A stretch of 64,000 nt of DNA from positions 2,480,001 to 2,544,000 of the forward strand of contig NZ_CP150170.1 of the NCBI RefSeq assembly GCF_037963865.1, read 5' to 3'. How positions within the stretch are numbered: the stretch's first letter is position 1; each line of letters opens with the position of its first letter. Below, piece after piece: positions 1 to 9,300 of the stretch. Below the pieces are notes generated by a model, which was given only the letters and a program-made list of their open reading frames with translations, was not told the origin of the DNA and did no database searches. The stretch is from Paenibacillus sp. FSL R10-2734 (GTDB lineage: Bacteria > Bacillota > Bacilli > Paenibacillales > Paenibacillaceae). The position numbers were made by a program, and so were the translations under genes.

Positions 1-1590
1 AGGGGGGCCGACTTCAGGGAAGGAGACAGGGTCAGATTTCATTTTCAGGTATTCGTCTTTCCCTGCCTCAGTGTTAGTGGATTATTCCGTGTGTTTGCGG
101 AAGTGCGCCAGTCACTGACGGGAATCCCTGAGCTTCGCGAGATTCTGCCTTTTTCTGCGGCGTGGGCAATTCAGGAGGAGAAATACAATAAGCTGAACTG
201 GAATGGGGTATATGGCTATTATTCCGTAGGCACGGTGGACATGAAGCATCAGGACTGGCAGCTTGGCTGGGTCGGCGGTGGTATGTCCAGCTACGCCCTG
301 CTTCTGGAGGGCAACGGGGAATCATTGTCTCGCGCCCAGCATACCGTTGATTTCATCTTCAGCGGCCAGACGGACGCCGGGTTCTTTCCCGGCGTATTCT
401 ACAACGGACACTGGTATGGCGATGAATTCAGCGAGGATCCGGGCCGGGATGCACCGGAGCAATGGCATATTGTACGCAAGAGTGCAGATGCACTGTACTT
501 CCTGGTGAAGCATTTCCTCGCGTTGAATAAGCGCCAGCCGGATGCGCCGCTGCCGGAGCGCTGGCTTGTCGGCACTAAGAAGCTTGCGGACGGATTCCTT
601 CGTCTCTGGAACAGCTATGGACAATTTGGGCAATGGCTCCATGCCGAAACCGGAGAAATGCTGGTCGGCGGCTCTGCCGGAGGGGCGATGGCGATCGGCG
701 GACTAGCGCTGTATGGCTGGTATCTGAAAGAGCAGACATACCTTGCAACCGCATGCGAGGCGGGGGAGTATTATTATCGCAAGTACACACAGAAAGGGAT
801 CACCACCGGAGGTCCCGGGGAAATTCTGCAGTGCCCAGACAGCGAGTCGGCATTTGCACTGCTGGAATCGTATATGGTGCTGTACGAAACGACAGGTGAG
901 CAGAAATGGCTGCGGCGTGCAGAGGAAGCGGCACAGCAGGCCATTTCCTGGTGTGTGTCCTATCATTTTATTTTTTCGGAAAACTCCACTTTCGGGCGTC
1001 TTGACATACAAACAGCAGGCTCGGTGATTGCCAATGTACAGAACAAGCACAGCGCACCCGGTATCTGCACCCTTTCAGGGGACTCGCTATTCAAGCTGTT
1101 CCGTGCCAGCGGCAATCCGCTGTATCTGCAGCAGCTTAGAGAAACGGCCCATCAGCTCCCTCAATATTTATCACGGGAGGACAGACCCATCCGGGGTTGG
1201 AATGGGGAGGATTTGCCTCACGGTTATATGAGCGAACGGGTCAATATGAGCGATTGGGAAGGGGGAGATCTCGTCGGCGAAGTGCTGCCGCTGTCCTGCT
1301 GGTGCGAGGTCTCCAATATGCTGACATATGTAGAGGTGCCAGGCATTTATGTGCAACCGGATACCGGATTACTGTGGGTGGCCGACCATGTGGAATGCTC
1401 CTTTCACGAGGAGCGGGGTAGGAAGTACCTGACAATTTTTAATCCTACAAGTTATCCCGCTTCCGTTAAATTATTCATGGAATTGTCAACAGAAGCAGCC
1501 AATCCGCTGGGACAATGTGCTTCAACAGATTGGTTGCGCGTTCGAATCAGACCGGGAGAAGTCCTTAAGGTTCCATTGCCCCTCTCATAA
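1..1590 (+). CDS. Alpha/alpha-toroid carbohydrate-active protein, 5'-truncated by the window edge
   Basis: The reading frame is open from base 1 to the stop at 1588-1590. It reads as protein upstream of the first possible start (GTG at 91), so the true start lies outside the window. The visible 529 residues are rich in Trp, Tyr and Gly and have repeated helical stretches (for example GGSAGGAMAIGGLALYGWYL), as in six-hairpin (alpha/alpha)6 glycosidase folds. The last 80 residues look like a small beta domain. No signal peptide can be judged. I do not recognise the family or substrate. The next gene downstream, 130 bases away, is a membrane AraC regulator, which suggests a sugar-related role. 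A catalytic function is inferred from fold-like composition and context only. Confidence 0.6.
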   Translation, partial: RGADFREGDRVRFHFQVFVFPCLSVSGLFRVFAEVRQSLTGIPELREILPFSAAWAIQEEKYNKLNWNGVYGYYSVGTVDMKHQDWQLGWVGGGMSSYALLLEGNGESLSRAQHTVDFIFSGQTDAGFFPGVFYNGHWYGDEFSEDPGRDAPEQWHIVRKSADALYFLVKHFLALNKRQPDAPLPERWLVGTKKLADGFLRLWNSYGQFGQWLHAETGEMLVGGSAGGAMAIGGLALYGWYLKEQTYLATACEAGEYYYRKYTQKGITTGGPGEILQCPDSESAFALLESYMVLYETTGEQKWLRRAEEAAQQAISWCVSYHFIFSENSTFGRLDIQTAGSVIANVQNKHSAPGICTLSGDSLFKLFRASGNPLYLQQLRETAHQLPQYLSREDRPIRGWNGEDLPHGYMSERVNMSDWEGGDLVGEVLPLSCWCEVSNMLTYVEVPGIYVQPDTGLLWVADHVECSFHEERGRKYLTIFNPTSYPASVKLFMELSTEAANPLGQCASTDWLRVRIRPGEVLKVPLPLS

Positions 1591-1719
1591 AGACCCACTA
1601 TCTACCGACTCATAGATTAGCCAGTAATTCAAACATTGTACAGTAGAGGCTACCGTCGATTTATGCGATGCTGACAGCAGGCAGTCAAAACGTATCTTTC
1701 TGGAGGGGGAACATTCGTT

Positions 1720-4065
1720 ATGAGAATGTGGCAAGCTTACAGGTCGAGGCGGTACCTGCTGCGCATAACAGTGGTTATGACTTTCCTCCTTATCACGGTT
1801 CTAGCCGCTGCGTCCCTTGCTCTGCAATATAATGCTGAAAGAAACGCCATAAGGATGCAGCAGGAGGCCAATCGCAAGTTGATGGGCCAAATCCGTATCA
1901 ACCTGGGCTATTTATCAGGTGTATTCAACAATTTGGCGATTTCTTTTTATATGGACCCCAATATCGTTCCTTTGCTTAACCTGCGTTCCCCTGATGAGAT
2001 GCTTATGATCCGCTCTATGAATTCACTCAAGCAGGCCTATCTGTCTTCGTCGTTTCTGCATTCTATTCTTATATACAATGGATTTGACGACCGTACTTAT
2101 GAGGTTGGAAAGCTGGGTCTGAACAAGTCGGATTCAGCCATGAACGGACAGCTGCTTCTGTTGTTGAAGAACGGGGAACAGCTGCCCAGAATGCGGCTGA
2201 TCCCCATGAACTTCAGCGGGAAGGCCCAGTCGGTCGATTTCTTTTCCCTCGTGATGTACCAGAATTTTAATACCGTCAATACTGGAAACGAAAGTGCACT
2301 TGTTGTAAACATCAAGCCTGAATGGCTTGAGGAGAACCTGCGCTCCTTTAGCGATTTTGCTCGGCCAGATCAGTCTGGGCTCTATATTCTGGATGAACAT
2401 GGAGATGTACTACTCTCTAGCAATCAGCAACCGCTGCCCAGGCAGTCGGAAATGAAGAGGGTGCTAATGGCGAAAACGGCTGCCGGTACGGAAGCCATTG
2501 GCACCTATTCAGGCAAACTAGGAGGCGATACGGAGTTCATTGTGACTTACCTGAATATGAAGGATACGAATTGGAAAATAGTTAGTGTTCAGCCCTATGA
2601 AGCCGTCCTTGGGCACATCCGCGAGATGCGTGATACCTTCATCAGTGTCATTATAGGCATCCTTCTGCTTGCGTTAGGCTTATCGGCCATTGTGGCGCAC
2701 AAGCTCTATAAGCCGATTGAACGGATGATTGGCGCGATCGGAATCAAGCCAGAAGAGGGGGGCAGTTACGGGTCAGCCAGGAAGGACGAATTGTCGGCGG
2801 TGGCGGGCGTGTTCAGCTTGATGGTCCAGGAGCTGCGCCGTGCTTCTACTGAGCAGGACAAACAAAGGCATATTATTAAGAGCTACTATCTGCGCACGCT
2901 TATCTCGAACAGCACATCCTGGTCTGCAACTGAATTTGAGGAAAATATCAAGTTAAATGGCCTGCAAATTGACCCTTCCGGTCCTTTCCGGCTTATCCTG
3001 ATCAAGGTGGACGATTATCTAGAATTTGTCCGTCGTACCAATCATACGGAACGGCAGCTCTTTTATTTTGCTATCTCTAATATAGCGGAGGAGATCATGC
3101 GACCCAGCAAGTATCTTTGTGAAATGGCGGAAATGAGAAGCGATCAGCTTGCGTTGCTCATCAGTTCCGCAGGCGGAGACGTAGATGAGGTAGAGCTTGA
3201 GCCGCTGCTGCAGAACATTCAGGAGGTCATATACAGCTTTTATAAGTTGTCGTTAACCCTGACAGTGAGTGAACCTTGCGATAGCTACAAAAAGATTACC
3301 GAACAATATACAGCAGCCATTCAATACTCAAGTTATAGGCTAGTGATTGGACCTCAAGCAATTATTACGAAAAAGCGGATCAATCGAATTCTCCGCCATC
3401 CGGAGTACAGATTCCCCGAAGAGGCAGAGAAAAAACTTGGCGAGAGCCTGCGTGCCAATAATCTGCCTGCCATGCAAAGTGCACTCGCCCCCATAATTAG
3501 CTACTTATCCCACTGCCAGTACGATCACATCCTTCAAGGAATTCTGAATCTCGTGGACATTTTTAAATTAGCGGTAAAGGATATCAATAAGAACCGAATT
3601 GTCCCGCTGGATGTGGATTTGAGTTCCCTAAACCATCAGGTTATGGAGAAGGAGACGCTGACGGATGTCGGTCGGTTGTTTGATCAATTGTGCGAGGAAA
3701 TTCATCATAAGTTGGATCAGCCTGGCAACGGTAGGAACAAGGCTTTGATGGATGCTATTAAGGAAATTATCGAAGACAACTACAAGCAGCCCAGTCTCAG
3801 TCTGCAAGGAATAGCATCGATGCTGAATATGACTCCCGCATATATTGGAAGAATGTTCAAGCTGAGCGAATATGCATCGGTAAGCGAGTACCTGAATACC
3901 GTCCGTCTGCAGCATGCGCAGGCTTATCTGGAAATGAAGAATATCAGCATCAAGCAAATCATGGAGCATGTCGGATACGTGAATGAGAGTACTTTTTTCA
4001 AATTGTTCAAAAAATCCTTCGGAGTTACGCCCAAGGAATATCGGCTGAAAAAGAAGCTGGAATGA
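1720..4065 (+). CDS. Membrane-bound AraC-family transcriptional regulator with extracellular sensor
   Basis: The 781-residue protein has a transmembrane helix at about residues 13-35, an extracellular sensor region of about 270 residues, and a second helix at about 306-325. A cytoplasmic linker follows, and a two-helix AraC DNA-binding domain occupies about 677-781 (ending GYVNESTFFKLFKKSFGVTP). In Paenibacillus this architecture typically senses an extracellular sugar or lipoprotein signal and activates adjacent importer or glycosidase genes. The ATG start is preceded by GGAGGGGGA. No importer lies next to it inside this window; its targets may include the toroid gene upstream or genes beyond the left edge. 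The domain order is clear. The ligand is unknown. Confidence 0.88.
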   Translation: MRMWQAYRSRRYLLRITVVMTFLLITVLAAASLALQYNAERNAIRMQQEANRKLMGQIRINLGYLSGVFNNLAISFYMDPNIVPLLNLRSPDEMLMIRSMNSLKQAYLSSSFLHSILIYNGFDDRTYEVGKLGLNKSDSAMNGQLLLLLKNGEQLPRMRLIPMNFSGKAQSVDFFSLVMYQNFNTVNTGNESALVVNIKPEWLEENLRSFSDFARPDQSGLYILDEHGDVLLSSNQQPLPRQSEMKRVLMAKTAAGTEAIGTYSGKLGGDTEFIVTYLNMKDTNWKIVSVQPYEAVLGHIREMRDTFISVIIGILLLALGLSAIVAHKLYKPIERMIGAIGIKPEEGGSYGSARKDELSAVAGVFSLMVQELRRASTEQDKQRHIIKSYYLRTLISNSTSWSATEFEENIKLNGLQIDPSGPFRLILIKVDDYLEFVRRTNHTERQLFYFAISNIAEEIMRPSKYLCEMAEMRSDQLALLISSAGGDVDEVELEPLLQNIQEVIYSFYKLSLTLTVSEPCDSYKKITEQYTAAIQYSSYRLVIGPQAIITKKRINRILRHPEYRFPEEAEKKLGESLRANNLPAMQSALAPIISYLSHCQYDHILQGILNLVDIFKLAVKDINKNRIVPLDVDLSSLNHQVMEKETLTDVGRLFDQLCEEIHHKLDQPGNGRNKALMDAIKEIIEDNYKQPSLSLQGIASMLNMTPAYIGRMFKLSEYASVSEYLNTVRLQHAQAYLEMKNISIKQIMEHVGYVNESTFFKLFKKSFGVTPKEYRLKKKLE

Positions 4066-4128
4066 GAAGAGGAGGATAAAAGGCGATTTACCTTAGTGAC
4101 TATATCTATTTCACAAAGAACTATGATG

Positions 4129-4137
4129 CATAAGATA
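4129..4137 (+). promoter_or_regulatory. Possible sporulation-sigma -10 element (CATAAGATA)
   Basis: CATAAGATA lies 20 bases upstream of the small surface-protein gene and fits the CATA-NNN-TA form of SigK (and partly SigE) -10 elements. A matching -35 (AC) is found only at a short spacing (4113-4114), so the assignment is tentative. Confidence 0.3.
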
Positions 4138-4157
4138 GTTATTAAGGAGGTGAAGTC

Positions 4158-4613
4158 ATGCCAATTGTTTTTGTAGACGAGCGTATATCTATAAATTCAA
4201 ACAATAGTAACGGGAGTGTTTTATTGTCTTCGACACCGTTATTAATTGGTGATATTGGTCTTCAGACGGGTGTTGTAGCTAATACTACTAATGCAGGGAA
4301 TGTAAGAGTAGCGCTTAGCGGAACGGTGAATGTTACGGGAGACACGGGTCTTTTTGCCACAATCACTTTGACCATTGAAAGAAACGGTACAGGGACAGCG
4401 GGTTCAGGCACTTTGATTTATACTGAGGTTTTTAATACGAATGGGTTAGCTTCATTTAGTCCTTTAAGTATAACCACAGGTGATTTCCCATTAGCTGCTG
4501 CCGTGAACGCAGGTCAGATTAGATATACGTTATTCATTGTCTCTTCGGGAAGCACCACTTTGAGAGGACCAGTCGGCTTTAATGGCTCAGCATCAGCCGG
4601 AACAACCGGCTAA
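4158..4613 (+). CDS. Small beta-rich protein, possibly spore or exosporium surface
   Basis: This 151-residue protein has a near-perfect ribosome site (AAGGAGGTGA, 4143-4152) seven bases before the ATG. It has no signal peptide. It is dominated by Thr, Ser, Gly, Asn and alternating hydrophobic residues, typical of a jelly-roll or beta-sandwich, and ends in a Gly/Ser/Thr-rich tail. The composition resembles small exosporium or BclA-C-terminal-like proteins of Bacillales. The upstream CATAAGATA box would fit expression in the mother cell. Its neighbours give no functional hint: a sugar regulator upstream and noncoding repeat downstream. The gene itself is well supported. The spore role is inference. 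Confidence 0.6.
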   Translation: MPIVFVDERISINSNNSNGSVLLSSTPLLIGDIGLQTGVVANTTNAGNVRVALSGTVNVTGDTGLFATITLTIERNGTGTAGSGTLIYTEVFNTNGLASFSPLSITTGDFPLAAAVNAGQIRYTLFIVSSGSTTLRGPVGFNGSASAGTTG

Positions 4614-4644
4614 CTATGTTTGTAGATGAAACGAACCTATGAAA

Positions 4645-4674
4645 TTCATGACCTGCTGAGGGTCTTTTTTTTCG
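4645..4674 (+). terminator. Weak rho-independent terminator
   Basis: A short stem (GACC ... GGTC) is followed by eight T residues, 30-60 bases after the stop of the small beta-rich protein gene. Confidence 0.5.
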
Positions 4675-4920
4675 TGAATGCAAGGATCGATCAAGGAAAT
4701 ATACCTGCAAAAGTACATCTTTTAATGAAACGAGGAGGGCAAATGTAAGGATTCCAGCAAATCTGCAGTTATCTATGCTCCAGAAGAAGCTCACGAGCTA
4801 TAAGTCTAGATATACCTGCACTTTCGCAGGTTTTGGACAAAGTGAAGAGGATATCTGAACACAAGGATGTATTTTAGCAGCTTTTCTCTAGTCTTGCGAA
4901 AGGTAGGAAGGATAAGAGAG
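4672..4920. repeat. Intergenic repeat, copy 1 (related copy at 47.2-47.55 kb)
   Basis: This noncoding stretch shares ordered blocks with 47213-47550: a CGTGAATG-AAGGAT block, CTGC-AAAGTACATCTTTTA, GAGGAGGGC, CTGCAGTTAT-T, CCAGAAGAAG, GGATAT-TGCAC, and CTAGTCT-GCGAAAGGTA. The blocks are in the same order with diverged spacers. No ORF or RNA family is recognised in it. The stretch from 4921 to 5068 holds nothing I can identify. Confidence 0.65.
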
Positions 4921-5068
4921 ACAATATTCTCGTCGTAGGATGTGAGTCGAGGGTTCATGACAGTTTATTTGCTGTTTATGCTAAGCTATCTTTTGCATTT
5001 ACGAACAAAGGAGCGACTCTCTCATAACTGAAGAATCACTCCTTTGTATTAATCCGCTTTATTAAACT

Positions 5069-5203
5069 TCAATCAATGCTCCATTCCGTGATTGTTAACA
5101 GTGTAAGTAGGGGGGAACCCGAAGCAGAAGCACTTGCAGAGGTGACCATCAAGCTGGAACTAATTAAGACTACGACTGTAAGCAAGAACATTTTCTTTTT
5201 CAT
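5069..5203 (-). CDS. Phr/PapR-like secreted signalling-peptide precursor (44 residues)
   Basis: I found this short ORF by reading the minus strand at the end of the TPR-regulator remnant. It runs from ATG at 5203 to TGA at 5069-5071 without interruption. The product starts MKKKMFLLTVVVLI, a charged N-terminus plus hydrophobic core. It continues through an Ser/Ala stretch (SASASASG, residues 22-29) that offers AxA signal-peptidase sites, and ends in a 16-residue polar/hydrophobic tail (last eight residues TITEWSID). It overlaps the 3' end of the regulator by 44 bases in another frame. This is the layout of RRNPP receptor-pheromone pairs (PlcR/PapR, Rap/Phr, NprR/NprX), where a C-terminal fragment is the signal. 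The ribosome site (AAAGAG) is weak. Because the partner is broken, the peptide may act on another receptor or be a relic. Confidence 0.6.
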   Translation of the reverse strand: MKKKMFLLTVVVLISSSLMVTSASASASGSPLLTLLTITEWSID

Positions 5204-5965
5204 TAGTAAACTCTTTTACTATTATATTTTCCATTATGTTGTGAAACATTTGAAGTTGTGATTGATGAGCATGTTCTCTTAGGAGCTCAAAGAGTGCTAC
5301 TGATTTCTTGAGGTTTGTATCGTTTTCTATTTTGATACTAAAAATCAGAGTTTCTAGAATAGTGTTGATGGCTTCGTACATATTCTCTTGTTCGTAGTAA
5401 TACATCACCAGCAAATAAATGTATTCCTCGTAATATCTTATATCCACATTAGTCACATACTCTTCTATGTCATTTACGTTGTTTTTAAGATCACTCAGAA
5501 TCCAATCTACGGAATAATTATATTTTAATGAGGATTCCAAGATGGTAATAAGTCCTGGTAGTAATTCTTCCTCAGCACTATTACTAATAAATTCAACATA
5601 CTCCTCTAGGATCTCTGTCTTGCCTTCTAGTAGGTCGAGCACGTAGGCATTGGCTTTTGCAGTATTGCGGTAATAGATTTAGAATATTCTAAGATACACA
5701 TTCTAGCTTCTGGATACTTACCGAGCTTTTGCAGTGCGATTCCTTTTGAACATAAGCCAAATCCAAAATAATAGAGAATACTCCGCTTCAGGTTTTGTTC
5801 TCTCATCGTGTTACTGCTTGTCTCATATATGACTGCAATCTGTGTAATTAGCTTGTCTGCAATATCAATCATAGTATCCCAATTTTCCAATGAAAAAGAT
5901 GCTTTAAGCATACACGTTAAGGAGTCAGCATTTAATCCATCCAAATCCAATTTCAATGCGATCAT
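5160..5965 (-). pseudogene. Degraded RRNPP-like TPR regulator (N-terminus lost, internal frame break)
   Basis: Two minus-strand reading frames join into one helical-repeat protein. The first (5965 to about 5690) reads through FGFGLCSKGIALQKLGKYPEA and then YSKS. The second is readable from 5678 (IYYRNTAKANAYVLDLLEG) to the stop at 5160. The change of frame, with what looks like roughly 20 residues missing between YSK and YYRN, indicates a small deletion. At the N-terminus the frame is open 51 bases upstream of the first ATG, with no start and no helix-turn-helix. An HTH domain would be expected in this family, so the 5' part is also lost. The tetratricopeptide-like helices and the overlapping peptide ORF support an RRNPP-type sensor, now inactive. 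That the family normally carries an HTH is from general knowledge. Confidence 0.65.
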
Positions 5966-6190
5966 CCTTTCTTCAGCATAGCATTCATCGGTTATTGCGA
6001 CGTCGTTTGTATACCTGGATTATTCTTTATTTTTCCAATATAGTAAGTGGTTTTCATCACTGGAACGAGAAAACAAGCGTTTGTTTTGTGATTGTCCAAA
6101 TATAACCAAGGTACAGTGTTCTCACTAAGTTTCTTAGAATCGAGGGAATTATGTTTGTTGCGCTGTTTATTTGCCCCCTATGTTTTTGGG

Positions 6191-6272
6191 TTATTTGTAC
6201 GTAAAATACCGAAATGTACCTATCTTGGAAATCGATATTCAATTATGATCATCCCGAAAGAAAGCGCTATCA
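6191..6272 (+). promoter_or_regulatory. Promoter region of the GH27 gene: paired GTAC boxes, TATGAT -10 and cre
   Basis: TTATTTGTACG begins at 6191 and TGTACCT at 6215, with the two GTAC cores 19 bases apart. A -10-like TATGAT lies at 6244-6249 with no good -35, and a cre-like box AGAAAGCGCTATCA at 6259-6272. The same ordered set at nearly the same spacing precedes the importer operon (13753-13835). The weak -35 and adjacent repeated box suggest an activator. The cre near the start site suggests CcpA repression. Confidence 0.65.
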
Positions 6273-6312
6273 AAGCAATTTTGACCACATTTCATGAGGG
6301 GGTAAGGATGAT

Positions 6313-9300
6313 TTGAAGCGAATGGGAAAAAGATTGGGTATGAGTCTGCTAGTATTCATTATTGCAGCAGCGCAGTTCGGTTTTACAGGGACGAAAGGTA
6401 ATGTAGCGCAAGCGGCGGAGAAGAGTATGGCCCAAAAGCCATATATGGGCTGGAGCAGTTACAGTATGCAAGTGTATGATGGGGCAGGTAACTGGACATC
6501 GGCGGAGAGTATCAAGAAGCAATCGGACGCGATGCATGAGAAGCTGCAAGCCCATGGATATGAATATATTAATATTGATGCGGGCTGGAATGGCGATATG
6601 GATGAATACGGGAGACCTATTCCTAGTGAAACTCTATATCCGAACGGATTTCAGGAGGTCATCGACTATGTTCATAATAATGGACAGAAGATTGGGATCT
6701 ATCTGATCCCGGGGGTATCTATCGATGCGTATAACCGAAATCTTGAGGTGTATGGGACAGGCGGCGAATGTCGTATTCAGGATATTACGGCCAAGCCGCT
6801 TACCATTATGGATTATTGGAATTCTTACACTTATAAAATTGATTTCACGAATCCATGTGCCCAGAAATATGTAGATTCCATTGCAGATATGCTTGGTGAG
6901 TGGGGGATCGATTTCGTCAAATTCGACAGCGTGACCCCTGGGTCTGGGATAGACAACTTGAGCCGTGATGCGCGCGGAGATGTTGAAGCATGGTCCAAGG
7001 CTTTGGATAGAAATAACATCTGGTTTGAGCTGTCCTGGGCGCTCGACCACAATTACGTGGAATTTTGGAAAAAGTATGCTAACGGTTGGCGAATTGATTG
7101 GGATGTAGAAGCTTACGACGGCAGTGGGTTGACAGCATGGCCAAGTATTTCTCGCTTATTCCCCAAAGCTGCACTATGGTGGCGGGACGCAGGCCCTGGC
7201 GGCTGGAACGACTTCGATTCTCTGAATGTTGGTAACGGCGCTATGGATGGTCTGACCAAGGATGAGCGGAAGACTGCGATGACATTCTGGTCTATTTCTT
7301 CCGTGCCACTCTATACAGGGAATGATATGACACGGCTGGACAGTTATGGATTAGAGCTGCTTACCAATGATGAGGTAATTGCCGTAAATCAGGCCGGACG
7401 TCCTGGTCATCCAGTATCCATGGATACCCAGCAGCAGGTCTGGTATGCCAATAATGGAGATGGTACTTACAGCGTAGCCCTGTTCAATCTGGGTAGTCGG
7501 AGTGCGGAGGTTAAAGTCAAATGGAGTGATCTCGGCCTTGAAGGTCCGGCTTCTGTGCGCGACCTATGGAGTCATTCCGAGCTGGGAATCTTTGAGAAGG
7601 AATTCAGCGGCGGTATCCTTGAACCCCATGCTTCCCGCATGCTTAAAGTAACAGCGTTAAGCGGCACTTCTGCTGTTAATAACGATGATACAGGCATGCG
7701 CTACAGTGGAGATTGGAAGCGAAATGGCGGTAAGGAGCTGTTAGAGGGGAAGCAGGATCTGAGTATTATAATTAAGGATTCCTCACCTGCTGCTACAAGC
7801 ACTCCTCAAGAGGATGCTCTGAACTCTGTGGCTGACCCTGCTGCGGATTCAGCTTCGGCAAGCAATGCCACCGTTACGGATGTGGTTTACATTAATGATA
7901 ATGACAGCGGCATTAAATACAACGGCACATGGCAGGTAAGCTCAGCTAGAGAACATGGAGATTATAATGGCGATGTACATTATACCGAGAATGACGGTGA
8001 TTCTTTTGAGTACACCTTTACGGGCACGGGCATTGACCTGCTGACGGAAAAGCATGAATCTCAAGGAGACATGGTTGTTACATTGGACGATGGGGCTGCA
8101 CAGACAGTAAATGCGTATACGAGTGGACCAAGAGAGGTGCAGCAGGCTCTTTATAGTATCTCGGGACTGACTAACGGCGCTCATACGCTTAAAGTGGTCA
8201 AAAGCTCGGGTGGTTTCATGCTGCTTGACGCGCTAAAGGTGACAACAGAAACTCCGGCAGGAGGTCAGAACAGCACTATTACTCCGACATCGACCGGTTT
8301 TGATAAAGCAACGGAACAACAGAAGGATGTCACAGTCACGCTTAATCTGCATGGTAATACGCTGAGTGGTATTGAAAATAATGGAATGGCACTCAGTGAA
8401 GATGACTATACCGTGACTAATGACAAATTGATCATCAAGAAGGAATATCTTGCGCAGCAGCCTGCTGGCCTGGCAAGTCTGAACATCATCTTTAACGCTG
8501 GTGATCCACAGACGCTAGTGGTACAAATTAGCGACTCCACAGGCATCCGTTATGTGATGATTAATAACGACGATTCGGCAATCAAATATAACGGCAATTG
8601 GTCTCGCAGTAGTGGAAGAGGAATGGGCGATTACAATGACGATGTACAGTATGCAGAGCAGAACGGTGATTCTTTTGAATATACCTTTAGAGGAACAGGG
8701 ATTCAGCTGTTCACAGAGGTGGACGAATCACAAGGGGATATGGATATCTATGTAGACGATCAATTTAAGGGAACGGTAAGCGCTTATCGAAACGGGCGAT
8801 TGTCACAGCAGATTCTGTACAGTATCTCGGGTCTTACAGATGGACAGCACACACTCAAGGCTGTGAAGAAATCAGGCAGATTTATGCTGCTTGATATGCT
8901 CAAGGTAGAGATTCCTAATATGATTAATCCGATAGCTGCGACCTTTGATAAGTCGCCTACTGCTCAGGAAGACATTGAGGTTACGCTGTTGCAGCAGCCA
9001 GAAAGCTTTATAGGTATTACTAACGGATCATATCATCTGGTTCCTGGGACCGATTATACGATATCTGGTAACCGCGTTACCCTGAACAAATCCTATCTCA
9101 CAGCACAACCTGTGGGAACATTGAACCTTAGCTTTACTATTGGTGGCGATTATCTCAATGATGTGCATTCAACGACAGTGGATGGTGATTCCTTTGAATA
9201 TACCTTCAAGGGTACTGGAATTCGCCTGATTACACCTACGGGGCCAGATCAAGGTGATGTGGATATTTATGTGGACGGACAATGGATCCAGACCGTGAAT

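Noticed and set aside
5076..5261. A 61-codon plus-strand frame
   Set aside because: It is antisense to the peptide ORF and regulator tail, lacks a ribosome site, and has a less protein-like sequence than the minus-strand frames.
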